A stretch of 64,000 nt of DNA from Datnioides undecimradiatus (Eukaryota > Chordata > Actinopteri > Lobotiformes > Datnioididae): NCBI GenBank assembly GCA_008933995.1, contig WARS01001868.1, positions 496,001 to 560,000 on the forward strand, read 5' to 3'. Shown here one piece after another: positions 1 to 13,625 of the stretch (its first letter is position 1; each line of letters begins with the position of its first letter). A program made the position numbers and the translations under genes. Below the pieces are notes generated by a model. That model did no database searches, had not been told where the DNA came from, and saw only the letters and a list, made by a program, of their open reading frames with translations.

Positions 1-895
1 ATCACCAGCTTTCCAAAATACATGAATACATACATTTAAGTACATTTTGTATTGTGAATACGGCCAGTTTTCTGAAAATGCTGATATATGAAAATCAAGC
101 TCTCTGTCACTGTTATCCTTCTGTGTGATCTCTCATATCCTCAATCACACAGAACAGGATTTATCATTATCACGTTGTCTTGCAGTCAGACCAGTGAAGA
201 ACGTCATATTGCTTCACTTCAGCCACTCTGGTGATTTTAGAGATATTCAGACCAAAAATGACCCCATGTTTAATAAATGCAATTGCTGTGGATGTACTGC
301 TTGACCAGTAAGACGTGAAATAGTATCCAGTCCAGTCAGTCCAGTCCAGTCGGAGTGACAGATCCATGAGTTTAACAGCTGCACACTGGTGAAAGACTTT
401 TTAAATTTTCTGGTACTTCATTATACCTAGCAACATAAACCCTAAACTGCACTTCCCCCAGATTATCCTGTGGATTACATGTAGCGATCTGTACCATTAG
501 TCTTAATTAACATGCAATCACAACACTCCATCAAACTTCAGCACTGTTTATGAAGCCATTTGACAAGAAAAGTACAACTATATGTCAAAGAAAATTACTG
601 TATTTTATACAAGTCAGCCAGCTGATGAACCTTATCCTACAGAGACCAAGTGGAGTATTTAACCACGTTTGTCCAAAACCAGATGATGCTAATGAGGGAG
701 GATTTTGTTGTTTGCCAACCAAAAGAGAAGGAGAAGGAAGAAATGCTATTGTTAGAATTTTATTGTGGACAGAAAACTTTAAACAAAACGACTTGAAGCC
801 TTCACTGTGGAGAGAATCATGTTTGATGGGATTTCCTCAATTTATCTTGACTGTGGATGGACAATGAAAACATCCTTTTTTCTTGTCATTTAAAA
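1..895. other. Intergenic sequence, no gene seen
   Basis: AT-rich non-repetitive sequence. An open frame of about 105 codons at 550-867 has no recognisable domain, no flanking splice logic and ordinary intergenic composition, so I do not call it a gene. Confidence 0.6.
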
Positions 896-899
896 AATA

Positions 900-1102
900 T
901 ACACTGTTGCCCATAAAGTTGGAATAATTTTGTTTTCAGACACACTCCTCTTTTAATTCTTATTTATACACATCAGTAATCACGTTTGACCAGGTGCAAT
1001 GATGAGTTTTGAGAAGATATACACTTTATCATCACATTGTCACAATCATTTCATGAGAAGAGTAAAAAAATATTTTAATCCAACTTTATGGGCAACAGTG
1101 TA
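900..1102. mobile_element. Tc1/mariner-type MITE with 22-bp terminal inverted repeats
   Basis: The left end (902-923) reads CACTGTTGCCCATAAAGTTGGA. Its exact reverse complement lies at 1079-1100, and similarity continues inward imperfectly. Both ends are flanked by TA (900-901 and 1101-1102), the target-site duplication typical of Tc1/mariner elements. The 199-bp interior has no coding capacity, so the element is non-autonomous and must have been mobilised by a transposase encoded elsewhere. Terminal repeats and duplication are seen directly; the superfamily is inferred from the TA duplication and end structure. Confidence 0.88.
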
Positions 1103-4100
1103 TTTTAAACCTGTGTATTTCATAAGAAAAGACACTAATGATGTTGTATTGTTTTGGCTTTGCAGCTTGCTATAAAAAAGCAGTTGAAGTTGAGGCTGAT
1201 TAAATGGTGCTAAAGCCTAGGTCCTAGAGCTCGGGAGAACCTCAGAGTGAAAGCAGAAAACATGCCTGAAGCCCACAACACTCAGTACAAATATGGAGGA
1301 AATGCAGCCACAAGATGCCTATCAGCCTATGTCAGAGGTCACAAGTGAGGTAAATTGGGAGCAAAACCGCCAACAAGCTTTCAGCATTTGACAAGATTCA
1401 AAGTATTTCTCATTCAGCTGTGTTTGATGGATATAACTTCCAGTTGACTCATTTATTTTATTTAAAAGTTGCATGTGACCACTGTGACTGCATTATTCGT
1501 GGAAAAGAACCAGCTTGCTGAATCATGGAAGAAACTTTATTGCAGGGTAATCACACCCCCTCAAGAGAGTTTTCCACTAAGTACATGATGGTTTCCCCTG
1601 AAAACCTCAGTTTTCAAAAGGTTTAGAACGTGAAGTAATATGTACTTTTGTCAGCACTGTAAAAGTAAGAAAAGAACCATTTGCTGACCACTGCCCTGAG
1701 GTGTAATGCAGCAGTGTGTGTTCAGGGACTAGGGAAAGGTGGGGATTACACAGTGAGGCTAATATGAAAACCTGACCCCCGCAGACCTGCTGTGCTCTGC
1801 CTTGACATGAGGCTTTGCAGGGGCAGGACGAGATAGAACAGAGACAAGCTCAGGAATCCAAACATCCACCCCAGCTCAGTCAAAGTAGAAGAAAAGGAGA
1901 CTCTTTTGACCCTTTATAATGACATCCATTCTCTCACGCCTTTTTCAGTGAGGAGACTTTCACATGATTTTTTCTTTAAAGCTGTGGTCAAAACCATCTA
2001 AAAAGAAATGTTCCTGGCAAGCCTCGTGTTTCCATAAGTCAAGTTTAATTTTATATCACCTGACACCTTAATTGAGTGTCACCTACCAAAAGCCGTGGCT
2101 CAAAACAAAACAGGAAGCATGCTGGCCACATCCATCCACTGCAACCGCGGATTCAGAGCAGTGTTAAAGACGAGCATCCACAGAGAGCATAATTTAGAGT
2201 CATGTTCGAGTCCAGAAGCTAAAAGTAATGAAGCCTCAACCTCACACGGGTGCGGTGTTTCCCTGTCATTTGCTAAATTTGAAAACTGTCCTTAAATAGA
2301 TGGAGGGTGGTTGTTTTTCTGATTAAAGAGGAATAATATCTAAAGTCCCTGGAAACTTCCAACCTCCCACCCCCCCCAAAAAAAGAAAAACATCTTTAGT
2401 TGTCATGTTATTTGGAGTTCAAGACTCACTAATCATCACTAATTAGCTTGATCAGAACGGTGTGGGTGTGGTTTCAGATTGATTGATAGTTGCAATATAA
2501 AGAACCGACAAACTGTCATCATACTTTGATTTAAATGTTGCTAAACCCTGATTGGTTTAAAGCAGTACATAAATTCCCACGCACCTCAAACCATTGAGAC
2601 GAGCAGGGACAGTGTAGATAGAAAATTACATGTTCATATAGGACCGATCGCGACTGTAAGAGACTGACAGAGAAAATATGTTTTGCACATCAAAATTGAG
2701 TTAAATTGAGTTAAATTGTGTTTTGTTTTGTCTGCTAGAGGATATAGTATATGTGTTTTGTTTTGTCATGCCATAGTGTATATTTTATGTTTCTTTGGTT
2801 TCATGGGGTCAAAGTAAAACACAGCAAGTAAAAAGAGACTTCACACTTCTAGCTTTGCTCTCAGACATCAGCAGATGAAGAGTGTCATTAGTGGTATTAG
2901 AAGGCTAATAATGAAGTAGCCAATAACATCATCAGAGCAGTGCTTCACCAAAATAAAGAGGGACTGTTTTGATATCAAGATAGATGCACAAAAACATCAA
3001 AGAAAAGCATGACTAATATGAAAGGTGGTCTACTGGGACATGTCAGTGTGATGTTACAATGGTGGATGAAACAGTGGGTGGACTGCAGACCTGTGCAAAG
3101 ACTCTGGTGCAGTTGCATTTCAGTGAACAACTACTGAACTGTAAATGTTCTGCTCCAATCAAATTCATCATTATTATCAAACAGCTCATCAGTCATTCAT
3201 GAACTTTAGCACATCATGTCCCTTAATTCAACAGGTACCATTTGGGGATAGCTAACACAGATAGTTCATTTCATTCGTACCCAGGAGAATATTCAAAATA
3301 TGAAAAATTCATTGAATGCCATAAATTCACTCACACGTGCCACTTCAGAAAATATGTGTTTGTGTGAATGTTTATTGCACAAGCCCCAGCAACTTCCTAT
3401 GGCTTGTAAACTACAGCAAATTTGTTTACCTAGTCTCCTATTCCCCTGCTGGTGCTCAGCCTGCCAGCTGCTGTCAATGAAACACAAATACAAAGATGTT
3501 TCTCCAGTGGCTTAAAGGATAAGACGTATTCAAAATATTGAGATTTTTTTTCCTATGTTTAAAAATAAAAGAAAACAATTTTAAAAACACTGACATCATT
3601 TTAGACTGGAGAAAGGGAAGGCAAAAAAAGACTTTAAGTAGCACTCTTGTTCTGACCCACAGTCCCACTTCATAAAACAGGGCACAGTTTCCGTGAGGAC
3701 ATCTTGCAACTGGAGTCTACATTCATATAATTTAATATATATTTTCTTCTTTCACATTAGTGATGTGGGAATTTTCTTATTACCACCACAGTTCACTTCA
3801 TGAAAAGGAAGTCTTAAGAAAATAATGTCATAGTCTTGTAAAATGCTGCTGTTTACATTCCCCCATGAAAGCAGCGGACTGCATGTCTGTTTCTTATCCT
3901 AGAGACCAGCGTCATCCTCCCTTCTCTAGTGAACACCCACCCAGTCAAAGTATGCACCCATGAGACAAAACCTGAAAGAAAATGAGCTGCCATTAAGCTG
4001 TGTCAAACAAAACTGTGACAGGCACAACTCTAACTGATTGAAGATCACTTGGTCTTTTTAAGAACGTCTGTCCCAATTGCCTGTGCTGATTGTTGTTGAT

Positions 4101-4256
4101 ATCTGTTCCCACCATGCTTTTTCCTTAGAGTCACAGTTACACCATGCTCCTCCCCTATTGGTTTAAATCATGCTGACAGTAGGATATTGGATCATGGTCA
4201 CAGTAAATGACAATTCTGTCGTCCAAGACAGAAATGGAAGCAAAACCAACCTTCAG
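1103..4256. other. Intergenic sequence, no gene seen
   Basis: No exon-like open frames with supporting splice sites were found. A short tandem run of an ATTGAGTTAA-like 10-mer sits near 2693-2718. The open frames on both strands at 3293-3515 overlap each other and show no domain. Confidence 0.55.
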
Positions 4257-4900
4257 GATGGGTTGCAGAGCAGGAGGGAGAATAAAAGCAGAGACTTTTA
4301 CAAAGAGAGGTGAGAGTAGTGGGGAGGAGGGATCTGAAAGAAAGGGGTCATAAAGTAGGGGAAAAGAAAAGAGGGTAGAGTTGAGAGAAGATTTTAAGGG
4401 AGGGAAGGAGTGGATGAAGGAGAAAAAAGTGACGGAAAGAGAAAACGTGGGAGCTGTGAGAACGTGAGGCAGACAGAGCAATGAGTGATGCAAAAGGGTG
4501 GGATGGAATTTTTTCAAAAGCAAGAGCCAAGGCAAATGCACAGCTGTCAAGGAGTTTTGTTCTCGTCAAAAACATCTTTCGGTCTTTGTGCGACTTGTTT
4601 CAACACACAAGGCAACGGTCGAAAATGTAAAGCAGAGAGGAAAAGAGAAAGTGAGTAGAGAGGAGCAAAAGGAAGCAATGATCGTTCGTAAACAGCAAAA
4701 AGGAAAAAGACAGAACAGCCCCATAGAAAAAAGAAAAAGGGAACCAAAGGGGAGATCAACAAGTTTGGTTACATATGGAGCAAGCAACAGCTGGGGAGGG
4801 CAAAGTGCGGTGAATATTGAGCACCAAATCAGAAGTAAGGGAAACAACACACAGCAGAGAGTAAACTGAAGAAAACAGGAAGAAAAAAAGAAAGGAGGAG
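4257..4900. repeat. Purine-skewed (GA-rich) low-complexity block
   Basis: The + strand is dominated by A and G over roughly 640 bases, with runs such as GGGAGGGAAGGAG, and few pyrimidine runs. The skew opens several overlapping reading frames on both strands (for example minus-strand frames rich in Ser, Leu and Phe), which are composition artefacts rather than genes. It is not a regular microsatellite because no fixed unit repeats. Confidence 0.6.
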
Positions 4901-6777
4901 ACGAATTAATAGTATTTTTTCAGTGCACCATGTATCCCTCACCCTCCCTGTGGACCCAGGGCCTGCGCACATGTCAGCACACCAGTGCGCATATGTTTCT
5001 ACTATTACATGATAGGCTGTGGAGAGAATATAGGAAAACCGTATCTGTGTGTGCATTGGGAGGGGGCAGGGAGAGAAAGGGGTGGAGTAATACTGACAAG
5101 GCTGCCTTTTCCAACAATGAGCTCCACCTTCATCTAGTGTATCTGTACGCCTGAAGTTTTCCAGTCTGCGCCTGAAAGCGCCGCCCTGTCCCACCTCCTC
5201 CCTCCCCACTGCTTTTCTCTCTCACTGAACAATGACAGTATAACCTCAGAGTGAGCCAGACACATCAGAAGCATTATCTCCTTTTTCTGTTTTAGATCAC
5301 GACAGCTGTCTTCCACCTGGTCCAGATCTAAAAAGTTCACTTCAAGGAATGTTTCTCTATTTTGACATTTAACATTTGAGTGTCTGTGTGAGTGAAATGT
5401 GGCTTTAGGGGTAGTATCACATGACATTAAGCTTAGGTTTAACCTGCACGAGGTAACCGTTCACACATCACAGCACATGAACAGTGTGGTGCTGAGGTGA
5501 GGACAACATGGTGATGTCATGACAGACGGTATGTGGCCTCTGTGTCGCTGTGTGTATGTTAGTCTCATGATGCTGATGTTTGGCAAGAGTGCTGCTCCAG
5601 ATGGGTTTTGCTATCTTAAGTAAGTATTTAAGGTAAGTATGTTGTGGTAGCAGGAAGGCCCATAAAGGTGCTGCTGTGATGTCATATTATGAAGTCATGT
5701 ATGACCTCAGGCAGTGGTTAAACAGTTGTCTTACGTGGTCAAAACTCACGCACTACATACACCCTTTGTTACATACCATTTCCTCTCTTTCCCCCCTTGT
5801 TACCTGTCAGCTCTCCACACCTTCAAATAAAAGTGATATTAGGTCAAAGTTTTCAGATCATGACCCCCAAAATAACTATGCCAGAGATGAAGGGCCGCTA
5901 TTATTACAGTCAATAGTCTACAACCACACACATTGTATTTAAGTAACATTAGACATTGCCTGCCTAATGACATTAATACATTGAGCCAAACAGCATACGA
6001 ATGCCCACTGGAACCTTGGATAGCTGTGGTTTTAGACATTTCATTCACCCAAGTTGGTCTTCTTCCTCACCTTGCAAGGTCCATTTAGCACTTTGCCATA
6101 CATCAAACTGTTTCTGAAGAACACAAGCAACAGGTTTTGACACAAATGTTATTTCAGTGAACTTCAAAGCATATTTCTCTTTCTTCACTCTGTCAATCAC
6201 CTGATACTGGATGACGTGGGATGATTTGTTGATGCCAGTATCTGTAGCAGTGGGTGTGATTTAGGTTTCATTGATCATGTGTGACTTTTTTTTCCCGTGC
6301 AGTTCAGTATGCCATGCTATATCATGCCTTCAGCAGGGATTGTTGTTTGTTGTGTCTTTGACTTAGCAACTCTTGCTCCTTTCAGCGGAAAAAGGCCACT
6401 GATTTGGCAGAAAGAGGGGAGTGCTCGGTTTTCAAGTGTCTAAGCAATTTCACGAGCTTTCAGCTTTAAAGGGCAAGTCCCTCAGTGCACACAACACTTT
6501 GGGATGTTGTACATCATTGACAAAACAGCATGTGAATTCATATTGGATGTAGTCCTTGTTACTTTACACTCTCTGGGTGGGCCAACCTTCTCTGCTGGTG
6601 GACGTGGCACTCTTGTCCCAAATCGATGTACTTACTTGAACTCAGCAGTTCTTCTGCTACTGGCCTTTCCACCTCTTATCAAGCGATGTTTTATGTGTTT
6701 CACTGTCTTGTATATTTAAACTCTGCTGTCTGTCGTCTGTGTTTGTCTTTGTCTTCCAGTGTTTAGTACGTTTTATA

Positions 6778-6819
<42 letters not shown>

Positions 6820-8450
6820 CATATATATTTGTTAGTTTGTTCTGGCCTGGCCTCTGCTTTCTCCTTGATGCATTTGTTTGCCCGGTCTTCTCACTGCCTG
6901 TGTAACAAATCATCTCTCCAAATAAAGGCTTTGATATTTCAAATCCAGTGACTGTTTTTGACTCGTGTTTGATTTTTCTTGCGATTTTCCCAGTGATTAC
7001 AAGGGGTCCAGTCATTATCACCTCAGGGGTTATGTGCAGGCAAAAATAAACTCCTCAAACTGTGAGCACAAGTTGTAGTAATGACATGATGGCAATTGCT
7101 TCACACACAAGCAGAAAAGTCAGTAAAGTAAGTAAACTCATGCAGTTACAACATCAGCCCCGAAATATAGCTTACACCAGACTATGTGAGGTTGTGGCAA
7201 ATAAAACTCTGAGGTTAATGAATGGAGAATGGTTTTGTATAATAACTTGCAATTTTTACTATTAAAATGAATTCATCAATTAATCATCTCTGGTCACTTT
7301 TGGGAAACAAGCTGGCATCACAGCACTGACATGTTCTCTCTTTTTACCTTGATTACCAATTTGAATTTTTAACACAATCAGAAGACAAGCAACATTAGCA
7401 TTAAATTGGAGTCATGTTTTTGAACACCTGATTAGCACTGTATGCTGTGCGGTGGTGATTAGAGAGTTTTTAACTGAAAATGACACTATACAACTTTCAA
7501 ATGTTGTACTGTTTTAGCATCTTTTAGCTCAGTGTTTTGGTTTCATGGTTCACAACTGTAACTGTAAACAAAGTAAAGGTATGGTACCTGCTTATCTTAT
7601 CTTGGTTTATCTTCAAATATCTCATCTTAGCTTATGGTATGTATAGCTTAAATCATTAACAGCAGCTGATCTTTATGCTGAGAGTGTACATCCTTTAAAT
7701 CCTATAATGTTTGAATACCCCAGAGGCACAGGAGAGGAAATAATTTGTTACATCCACTCGTGGCTGAGGGGCCTGTCAAACACACTGTGTGTGGGACTGA
7801 ATGTATATGAAAGGGAGAAACAAAAAAGGACAGAGAGCATGTGAGAGACATAGAAATGGATAAATTCCCAACTAATGAGTCACTTTTGAGCATTAGTGTG
7901 CAAATGTACATGTTTATGTGAATGCATAAGCAAAAAAAGCATTTGTCTTTATGAATGCACATTTAAAATTTGCGGGCTGTAAACATAGCAGGCATTTCTG
8001 TGTGTGTTGGTGTGTGGTATATTTGGGGATGGGTGAGGGAAGTGACGGGCAGACAGTAAAAGGAGAGAAAGGTTATGTGTGTCTCATGTCAACAGACTTT
8101 AAATTTAGCTAGTGCCTTGTATATATAGACAGACCATCCTAAATAAATCTGAGCTGACTCTCCTTTCTCCTGTTATCTATCTTTGTCTTTCATCAGATAG
8201 TAAGTATGCACAGGTGGCTCTTAGCTCTATCATTCAACTCATACAATATACAAGGCTTTGTGATTGTTACAAGGGATGTCAGTGGTGTAGGCTCTCTTCA
8301 TGGTGTATCTTCTGTGCTGGCAAAGGTTGGGCTATGTTTTTAGGTTTGATACACAAATAGTGTGAGGAAAATGTTCACATTAAATAGAAAATAATGTAAC
8401 TAAAATCTACAGCTATGCAAGCAAGTCTCTGAGGTTGTGCTAAGACACTT
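4901..8450. other. Intergenic sequence, no gene seen
   Basis: Ordinary AT-rich sequence apart from the TA-rich microsatellite near 6.8 kb. A consensus-like splice donor (AAGGTAAGTATG, about 5629-5640) exists on the + strand but no coding sequence precedes it. Nothing else was recognised. Confidence 0.5.
6774..6828. repeat. (TA)n microsatellite with CATA interruptions
   Basis: About 55 bases of alternating T and A interrupted twice by a C. The Ile/Tyr-rich frames across it on both strands are artefacts. Confidence 0.95.
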
Positions 8451-8569
8451 AGGTGCTCTGGGCTAAACCCTAAAGAGAACATGCTAACAAACAAAAAAGT
8501 GTTGACATGATGTTACAAACACTTGTTATGTTTACTATGATCACTAATGCTAATGTTTGCAAATTAGTT
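8451..8569. repeat. Diverged copy of a common teleost interspersed repeat (GCTAAC-type)
   Basis: The stretch contains AACATGCTAAC, GTTTACTATGATCAC and GCTAATGTTTGC in the order typical of a repeat that is frequent in ray-finned fish genomes. The same family appears to be present near 12.8-13.6 kb and 15.9-16.3 kb. The assignment rests on recognition of the motif series, not on an alignment, and I cannot name the class of element. Confidence 0.45.
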
Positions 8570-11500
8570 GTAAAAATGCGGTGTTGGCCATGGTAACTTT
8601 AGATTTGCACAACTGTCCATGATGTTTCTTCATATTTTCAGAAGTTTGCGGTCAGGAAACTCTTTCTGCAGGAAAGCTGCTGTTTATGTCTTGTGTGAAA
8701 CAAGTTGTTTTGTTGCCTCAGCTGCTACTGAAATCAAAAATGATCATAAAAACAAACTAACTAAGTCTAAAAAAAAAAAGAAAAAAAATCTACTTCCTTT
8801 GTGAAACTCTTGTATTTGACAGCTTCTTCACCAGCCCTCAGTGTGTGGAAACGGACTTGCTGGTCGTTTTATTTGGTCTTAATCAATTTCTATTTTTTCC
8901 CAATAAAAATTCTAACTGTGGAAAATGACAGCCACTCCTACACAGAGAAAAATTGGCTCTGCACTTGTCATTTGGGTCTAATAACTTCTTCAAATATCTC
9001 AAAAAAAAGGCTGAGCAGTAAAAGGCAGTAGAGACAGGTGGATGCAGTCAACAACACCAGAAGAACAAAATAAAGAAGAAGAAAGAAGAAGAAAAAAGAA
9101 AAATGACAGCCCTCCACATTATTGTTGCCACTGGTATTCTATGTCACTTGCATTCTGCTTTTGGCTTGTGATGATCGTCTTATTCCTGGACTCTAACACC
9201 ACTCTTAAAGATTCAAACAATACAGTCTATTTAAAAAAACAGAAAACCCAGGCCCTTGAGCTACAGCAGAGCACCATGAGTATTTTCATCCTGCAGTGAT
9301 ATATTGTTACAGTCAGATTTATGTTTAGAAATCCTTTGACTGAGAACCAGTCAGATGAAAAAAGTCTCAAACGTCAGTGGTTAGGAGGTTGTGATGCCAG
9401 ACATATGGTTTTCTTTATGAAACTGCTGGACCAGGAGGAAAAGAATAAGCCAGTTGGCCATTGCTTTGCAATTCCTCGCAGCTCTTAATGACACTATCTT
9501 GATGCCTTTATTGATTTTCAGCAGTGCTTTTTCTATTTCCTGCTGTGCCCATCTGCCTCAGATAGAGAGTCTGGCTTTGCTTTGGCATTGCTTTTACATA
9601 AGTAGAAAAAGCGCTGATAGCTATTTAAGGGTGTTTGTACACCTCTTCAAATCAGCGCCATTGGAGTGGCAGTTGACCCAGCAGTTTGTGTTCCCATCAA
9701 AAGAGGACCAAATGATGCCATATCCTGTTGAAGAAATGGGCTGCATTCCTCCACTAGAGGTCCAGATGGTCGCAGAACCAATGCCAGCGTGTGCTGCAGG
9801 TTTCTGGCATTCATGGTGACTCATGGTCTTATTAGCACACTTTTTTTTCATTTTGTGGCTCTGTGTCTTTTGATGGCTACCTGCCTGTGTTTAGACAATA
9901 TGGTGGAGAGACACAGGTCATTGTGTTCAAGCTGAATTCAGTATTGCATCACCATTGTTCATAGAAAAATGCCCAGACACACTTCACTGAAGTTTCATGG
10001 GTTATTTGTGGATCAGATGATGCTAGAAGTGCCAATCAGGCGCATTATAATGCATAGCTTTTCTCAGGATTAAGGCAACACATGCATAATCTACCCCCCA
10101 AAAAACAAAACACACCTTCTGTACAAACAGAATCGTGAATTTAAATCTATATTTTTTACATATTGCCAATATTAAGAACATCGGAGACAAGAACAAAGAG
10201 GAAACCGGGAAACACTCAGTCCATCTTTGCAGATTACTTTTCTAGGGATGGATGAAGCATCACAGGGTATACAGTCCAGATTGCCTATGTGGAAATTTCT
10301 TGAAAACATTCATCACCATCCAGCCATATAAATTAATATGTGATGCAGGTGGATGTCTGCAAAGCTATGGTGAGCGCCACAGGAACTCTTCCTGTTCTTT
10401 GTACTTTGTTTACCCTCTAAATCTTAGTCTTTATTCGAAAATTATTAACAGACATTTTGAATCCTGGGAGGTCAGCTGCAGTCTTATGTCATATTGTCTA
10501 GGGACACAGAACCTGGACAGTAAATTGATAATCAATTAAATGAAATTACATTTTTTTGACTTAACACTAATGATATCTTGAAAATGTAAGAGCAGCATGT
10601 CTTTTCAGAAACAATACTGTGGTTACTCATGATAATAAACAGATCATGCTGTGGACACTTTTCACTACCTCTGCTTTCTGCCAAAGAAATAGAAACAGAC
10701 CTAGAAGCAAACTTCACTTCCCTTGGATTGCAGTAGCAGCTGAAGTTTCAACTGTCTCAAACTAGGGCAGCCTATTCCTACCTCAAATATTAATATCAAC
10801 CCTGTTACCAGAAAAGAAGCACAATAGGTCGGCAAAATTCATGTTTCTTTTGTTTTCTAGATCTACCACCAATGGTTTAGATACAGTTGGGCGAATAAAA
10901 AACTTTGTACCATTAGTAAAAGGTCACAGTAAAGTCCCACTTGCTGATCAGCTATCAAGCAGCCAGATCTCAAAACTTCTGACATGTTCTCTTCCTAACT
11001 TCATACTTAAAAAGGAGTGATACTTCTTGCGGGCGTACTTGGCAATGGTTGCACATAATAGAGTAATTTTTGCAGGAAATGATACTTTGACCTTTCAATG
11101 TACAACATCTACCACAAAATGATAATTTATGCTGCTCTAATCTGGATATTTGACAAGCTGATGAACATGCTGGTGAAGAAGGTGCCTTGGCTGGGCTGAG
11201 CCTGGACCCACTGGAGGTAGTGGTGGGGAAAAGGATGTCAGCAGAACTGCCATGTTAGACTCAGTGACCTCCTCCCTTCATGCCATGCTGTCAATGTAAT
11301 AAAGCTCATTCGGTTACCAGCTAATTCCACTGAGGTGTGCCAGGGAGCACTTGAGGCAATGATATGTGCCAGAGAAGATGATTTGTCTGTCTGTCTGTCT
11401 GTCTATCAGCCATTCTGTTTAATCCCAGTGTTATTTTATTGAATTTCTAATGAGAAACTACCTGATTTTTCTCTTTTCACTGATTCACTCACTTTCACAC

Positions 11501-12259
11501 TACACATTTTATACTTATCTTTGAGTCATCTGCCCTTCATTTTACAACATTTAACATGCTATTGTATATTAATTCCTCCATCTTTTCTCCAAAACCCCCA
11601 AGTCTCCAGTGTGCTCTGACATCACATCCAGTCCCTTCAGTCGTGGGACAAAGCGCTGTAAGTCACAGACGCCAAGCTACACCAAAATTGACCGCAGAAG
11701 ATGTGAAGTCATCGTGTTTAATTCACTTAGCTCATTATTTCTTCCCCATTCTTTCTAAAAGGGCAGAAAGAAAGACACACACTTTGCCTGCCACTGCTTT
11801 TTAACGACTTTCTGGGTGTACATTTTTCTCAGTGGGTTGTATAGCTTAATAACTGCCAGCAGCTCCCAGTTGAGGAGACAACCCTCCTTGGTCTCTTCTC
11901 TCCCTCCTCCTTCCCACTGGCCTCCCTCCCTTCTTGTAATTTTCTGAAGATTCTGGAAAGTGCTACCTCACCCTTTCTATAAACCCCCTTCAAACAGGGC
12001 AATACTTTATGTGTGACTCGCTGAAATGTTTCCATCACTTCCAAAACCGGGTTGTTAAAGACCCTGCTCATTTGTTCAGCTACAGTGTGATACTCCTTTT
12101 CTATGCTTTGGTAGAGTCATTACCTCTGTCATGTTTCATTCTGAGAGGAAGTGGCTGACTTTAGAGTTACTGGCCTCAAGGGAGATCAGAGAGAAAATCA
12201 ATTAGAGCATCCAGGTATGAGTTCTGTCCTGCATCTGATGGAAAGCACAATCTCCCTTT

Positions 12260-12262
<3 letters not shown>
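8570..12262. other. Intergenic sequence, no gene seen
   Basis: It includes a (GTCT)n stretch near 11384-11404. The open frame at 9454-9819 (121 codons) is the longest on the + strand here, but shows no recognisable domain, no repeat of codon usage seen in the collagen exons and no splice context, so it is left uncalled. Confidence 0.5.
11384..11404. repeat. (GTCT)n short microsatellite
   Basis: About five tandem GTCT units. Confidence 0.85.

Positions 12263-12302
<40 letters not shown>
12263..12302. repeat. (AC)n microsatellite
   Basis: Twenty uninterrupted AC dinucleotides, a potentially polymorphic marker. Confidence 0.97.
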
Positions 12303-12304
<2 letters not shown>

Positions 12305-12818
12305 CTAACATCTGCTTGGAATGTGGTGGGGGCCAGCACTGCAAAGAGGATGGAAAATGGCGTGAGGGAAGGCAAAGGAAGGAGGAAGGGAGGGGGGGGC
12401 ACTAAGGGGAAAAGGATCAGTGGAAGGAATATGAATGGAAGGGGAAAAGAAGAGAGAAAGCAGAGAGATGGGCACAGAGACTATAAACCCGGAGATGATG
12501 GTCTAAAAACAGAAGATCTGGAGTAAGCCTCATCAGAGCCCTGCACACATGCCCTGAGAGTGCAGCACGCATCACTAGCACACACATCAAAGAGCGCAGC
12601 TCAGGCAGGCTAGGAACCGTCTAGACACGCTCTTCCCATCACACCATCCAGTCCCCCTCTGTTCATTTTGGCCTCTCTCCATTTCCCTTAGTTTGCTTTT
12701 TCCATCTATGTGTCCCCCTTCGGACTGTGTCACTGCTTTTTTGACAACAGTAACAGTAATTATATTTATGGGCTCTCTTTGTGCTCACACGCCTGAACTG
12801 GTGAAGAAACATTTTGCA
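12303..12818. other. Intergenic sequence with GA-rich stretch
   Basis: A GA-rich stretch at about 12335-12500 resembles the purine block near 4.3 kb. The rest is unremarkable and no gene is seen. Confidence 0.5.
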
Positions 12819-13625
12819 GCCATGCTAGCTTCCCTGTGATGTTGTCCTCAGACACACCCGTGCTTTCAACTGAATGTTAAAAACTTTAGCAGTGCTTACC
12901 TTGTTCAACCTCTTAGCTTGTTAGCATGCTAACATTTTTAGCAGCATGATAATATTTAATAATCAGCTCTTATAACTGAGGCTGATGGAAATGTCACTGG
13001 TTTTGCACATATATGGCAGCCAGTCGTTGTGGAGATATTTCACTCAAAACCTCAAATGTCACCTTTATAGTGGCACAAGTGGAAATGCCAGAGGATCATC
13101 GTGGCGCGGGATTCATCCTCCGTACCAAATTATGTGCAAACTCTCAGGACTGTGTAAATCCTCAAAGTCATTAGGATTCATCCTCTGGGGACCAATAGAA
13201 TTGTGCCAATACATCTATTCAATGTAAAAATATTTCAATGTATGTAAAAACTACTTGTTGTGGTTTCATACATACATTAAAAGAGATGAAGTTACCCTGC
13301 CAGCTGAGGTATTGGAACCAAAAAAATCTGCTCTGCTGGCCCAACATATTCATAAAAGTCACATCTATGAAACTGTCGACATGACACCTCATGTTTCAAA
13401 GAAGCTCAGTTATTACTGTTTGAGTGGTAATCGATTAAACTTAAATGATTAATTATTAAATTATTATCTTCAATTATTTTTTATGTTTGTGGGGTCATTA
13501 GAGTGCAACCTGTGGGGACCATAAATGTCCTTGTACAAAATTTCATTTTAATCCATCCAGTAGTTGTTAATTCATTCAAGTCTGGACCAAAGTGGAAGGA
13601 TTAACCCACCGACATCGCCATCCCC
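12819..13625. repeat. Longer copy of the teleost GCTAAC-type interspersed repeat
   Basis: The left part has GTTAGCATGCTAACATTT and a 'gaggctgatggaaatgtca'-like motif. Two 'gattcatcct' motifs lie around 13100-13190. The right part (about 13490-13625) has GGGGACCATAAATGTCC, GTACAAAATTTCAT, AATCCATCCAGTAGTTGTT and TCTGGACCAAAGTGG. I recognise this ordered motif series as a frequent fish repeat, here degenerate and interrupted near 13230-13480. No protein-coding capacity is apparent. Confidence 0.6.

Noticed and set aside
4155..4869. Overlapping open frames on both strands
   Set aside because: Artefacts of the purine-rich block, which lacks stop codons on the pyrimidine strand.
6774..6828. Ile/Tyr repeat proteins on both strands
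   Set aside because: Translation of a TA microsatellite.
9454..9819. 121-codon open frame on the + strand
   Set aside because: No recognisable domain, repeat or splice context; composition like the surrounding intergenic DNA.
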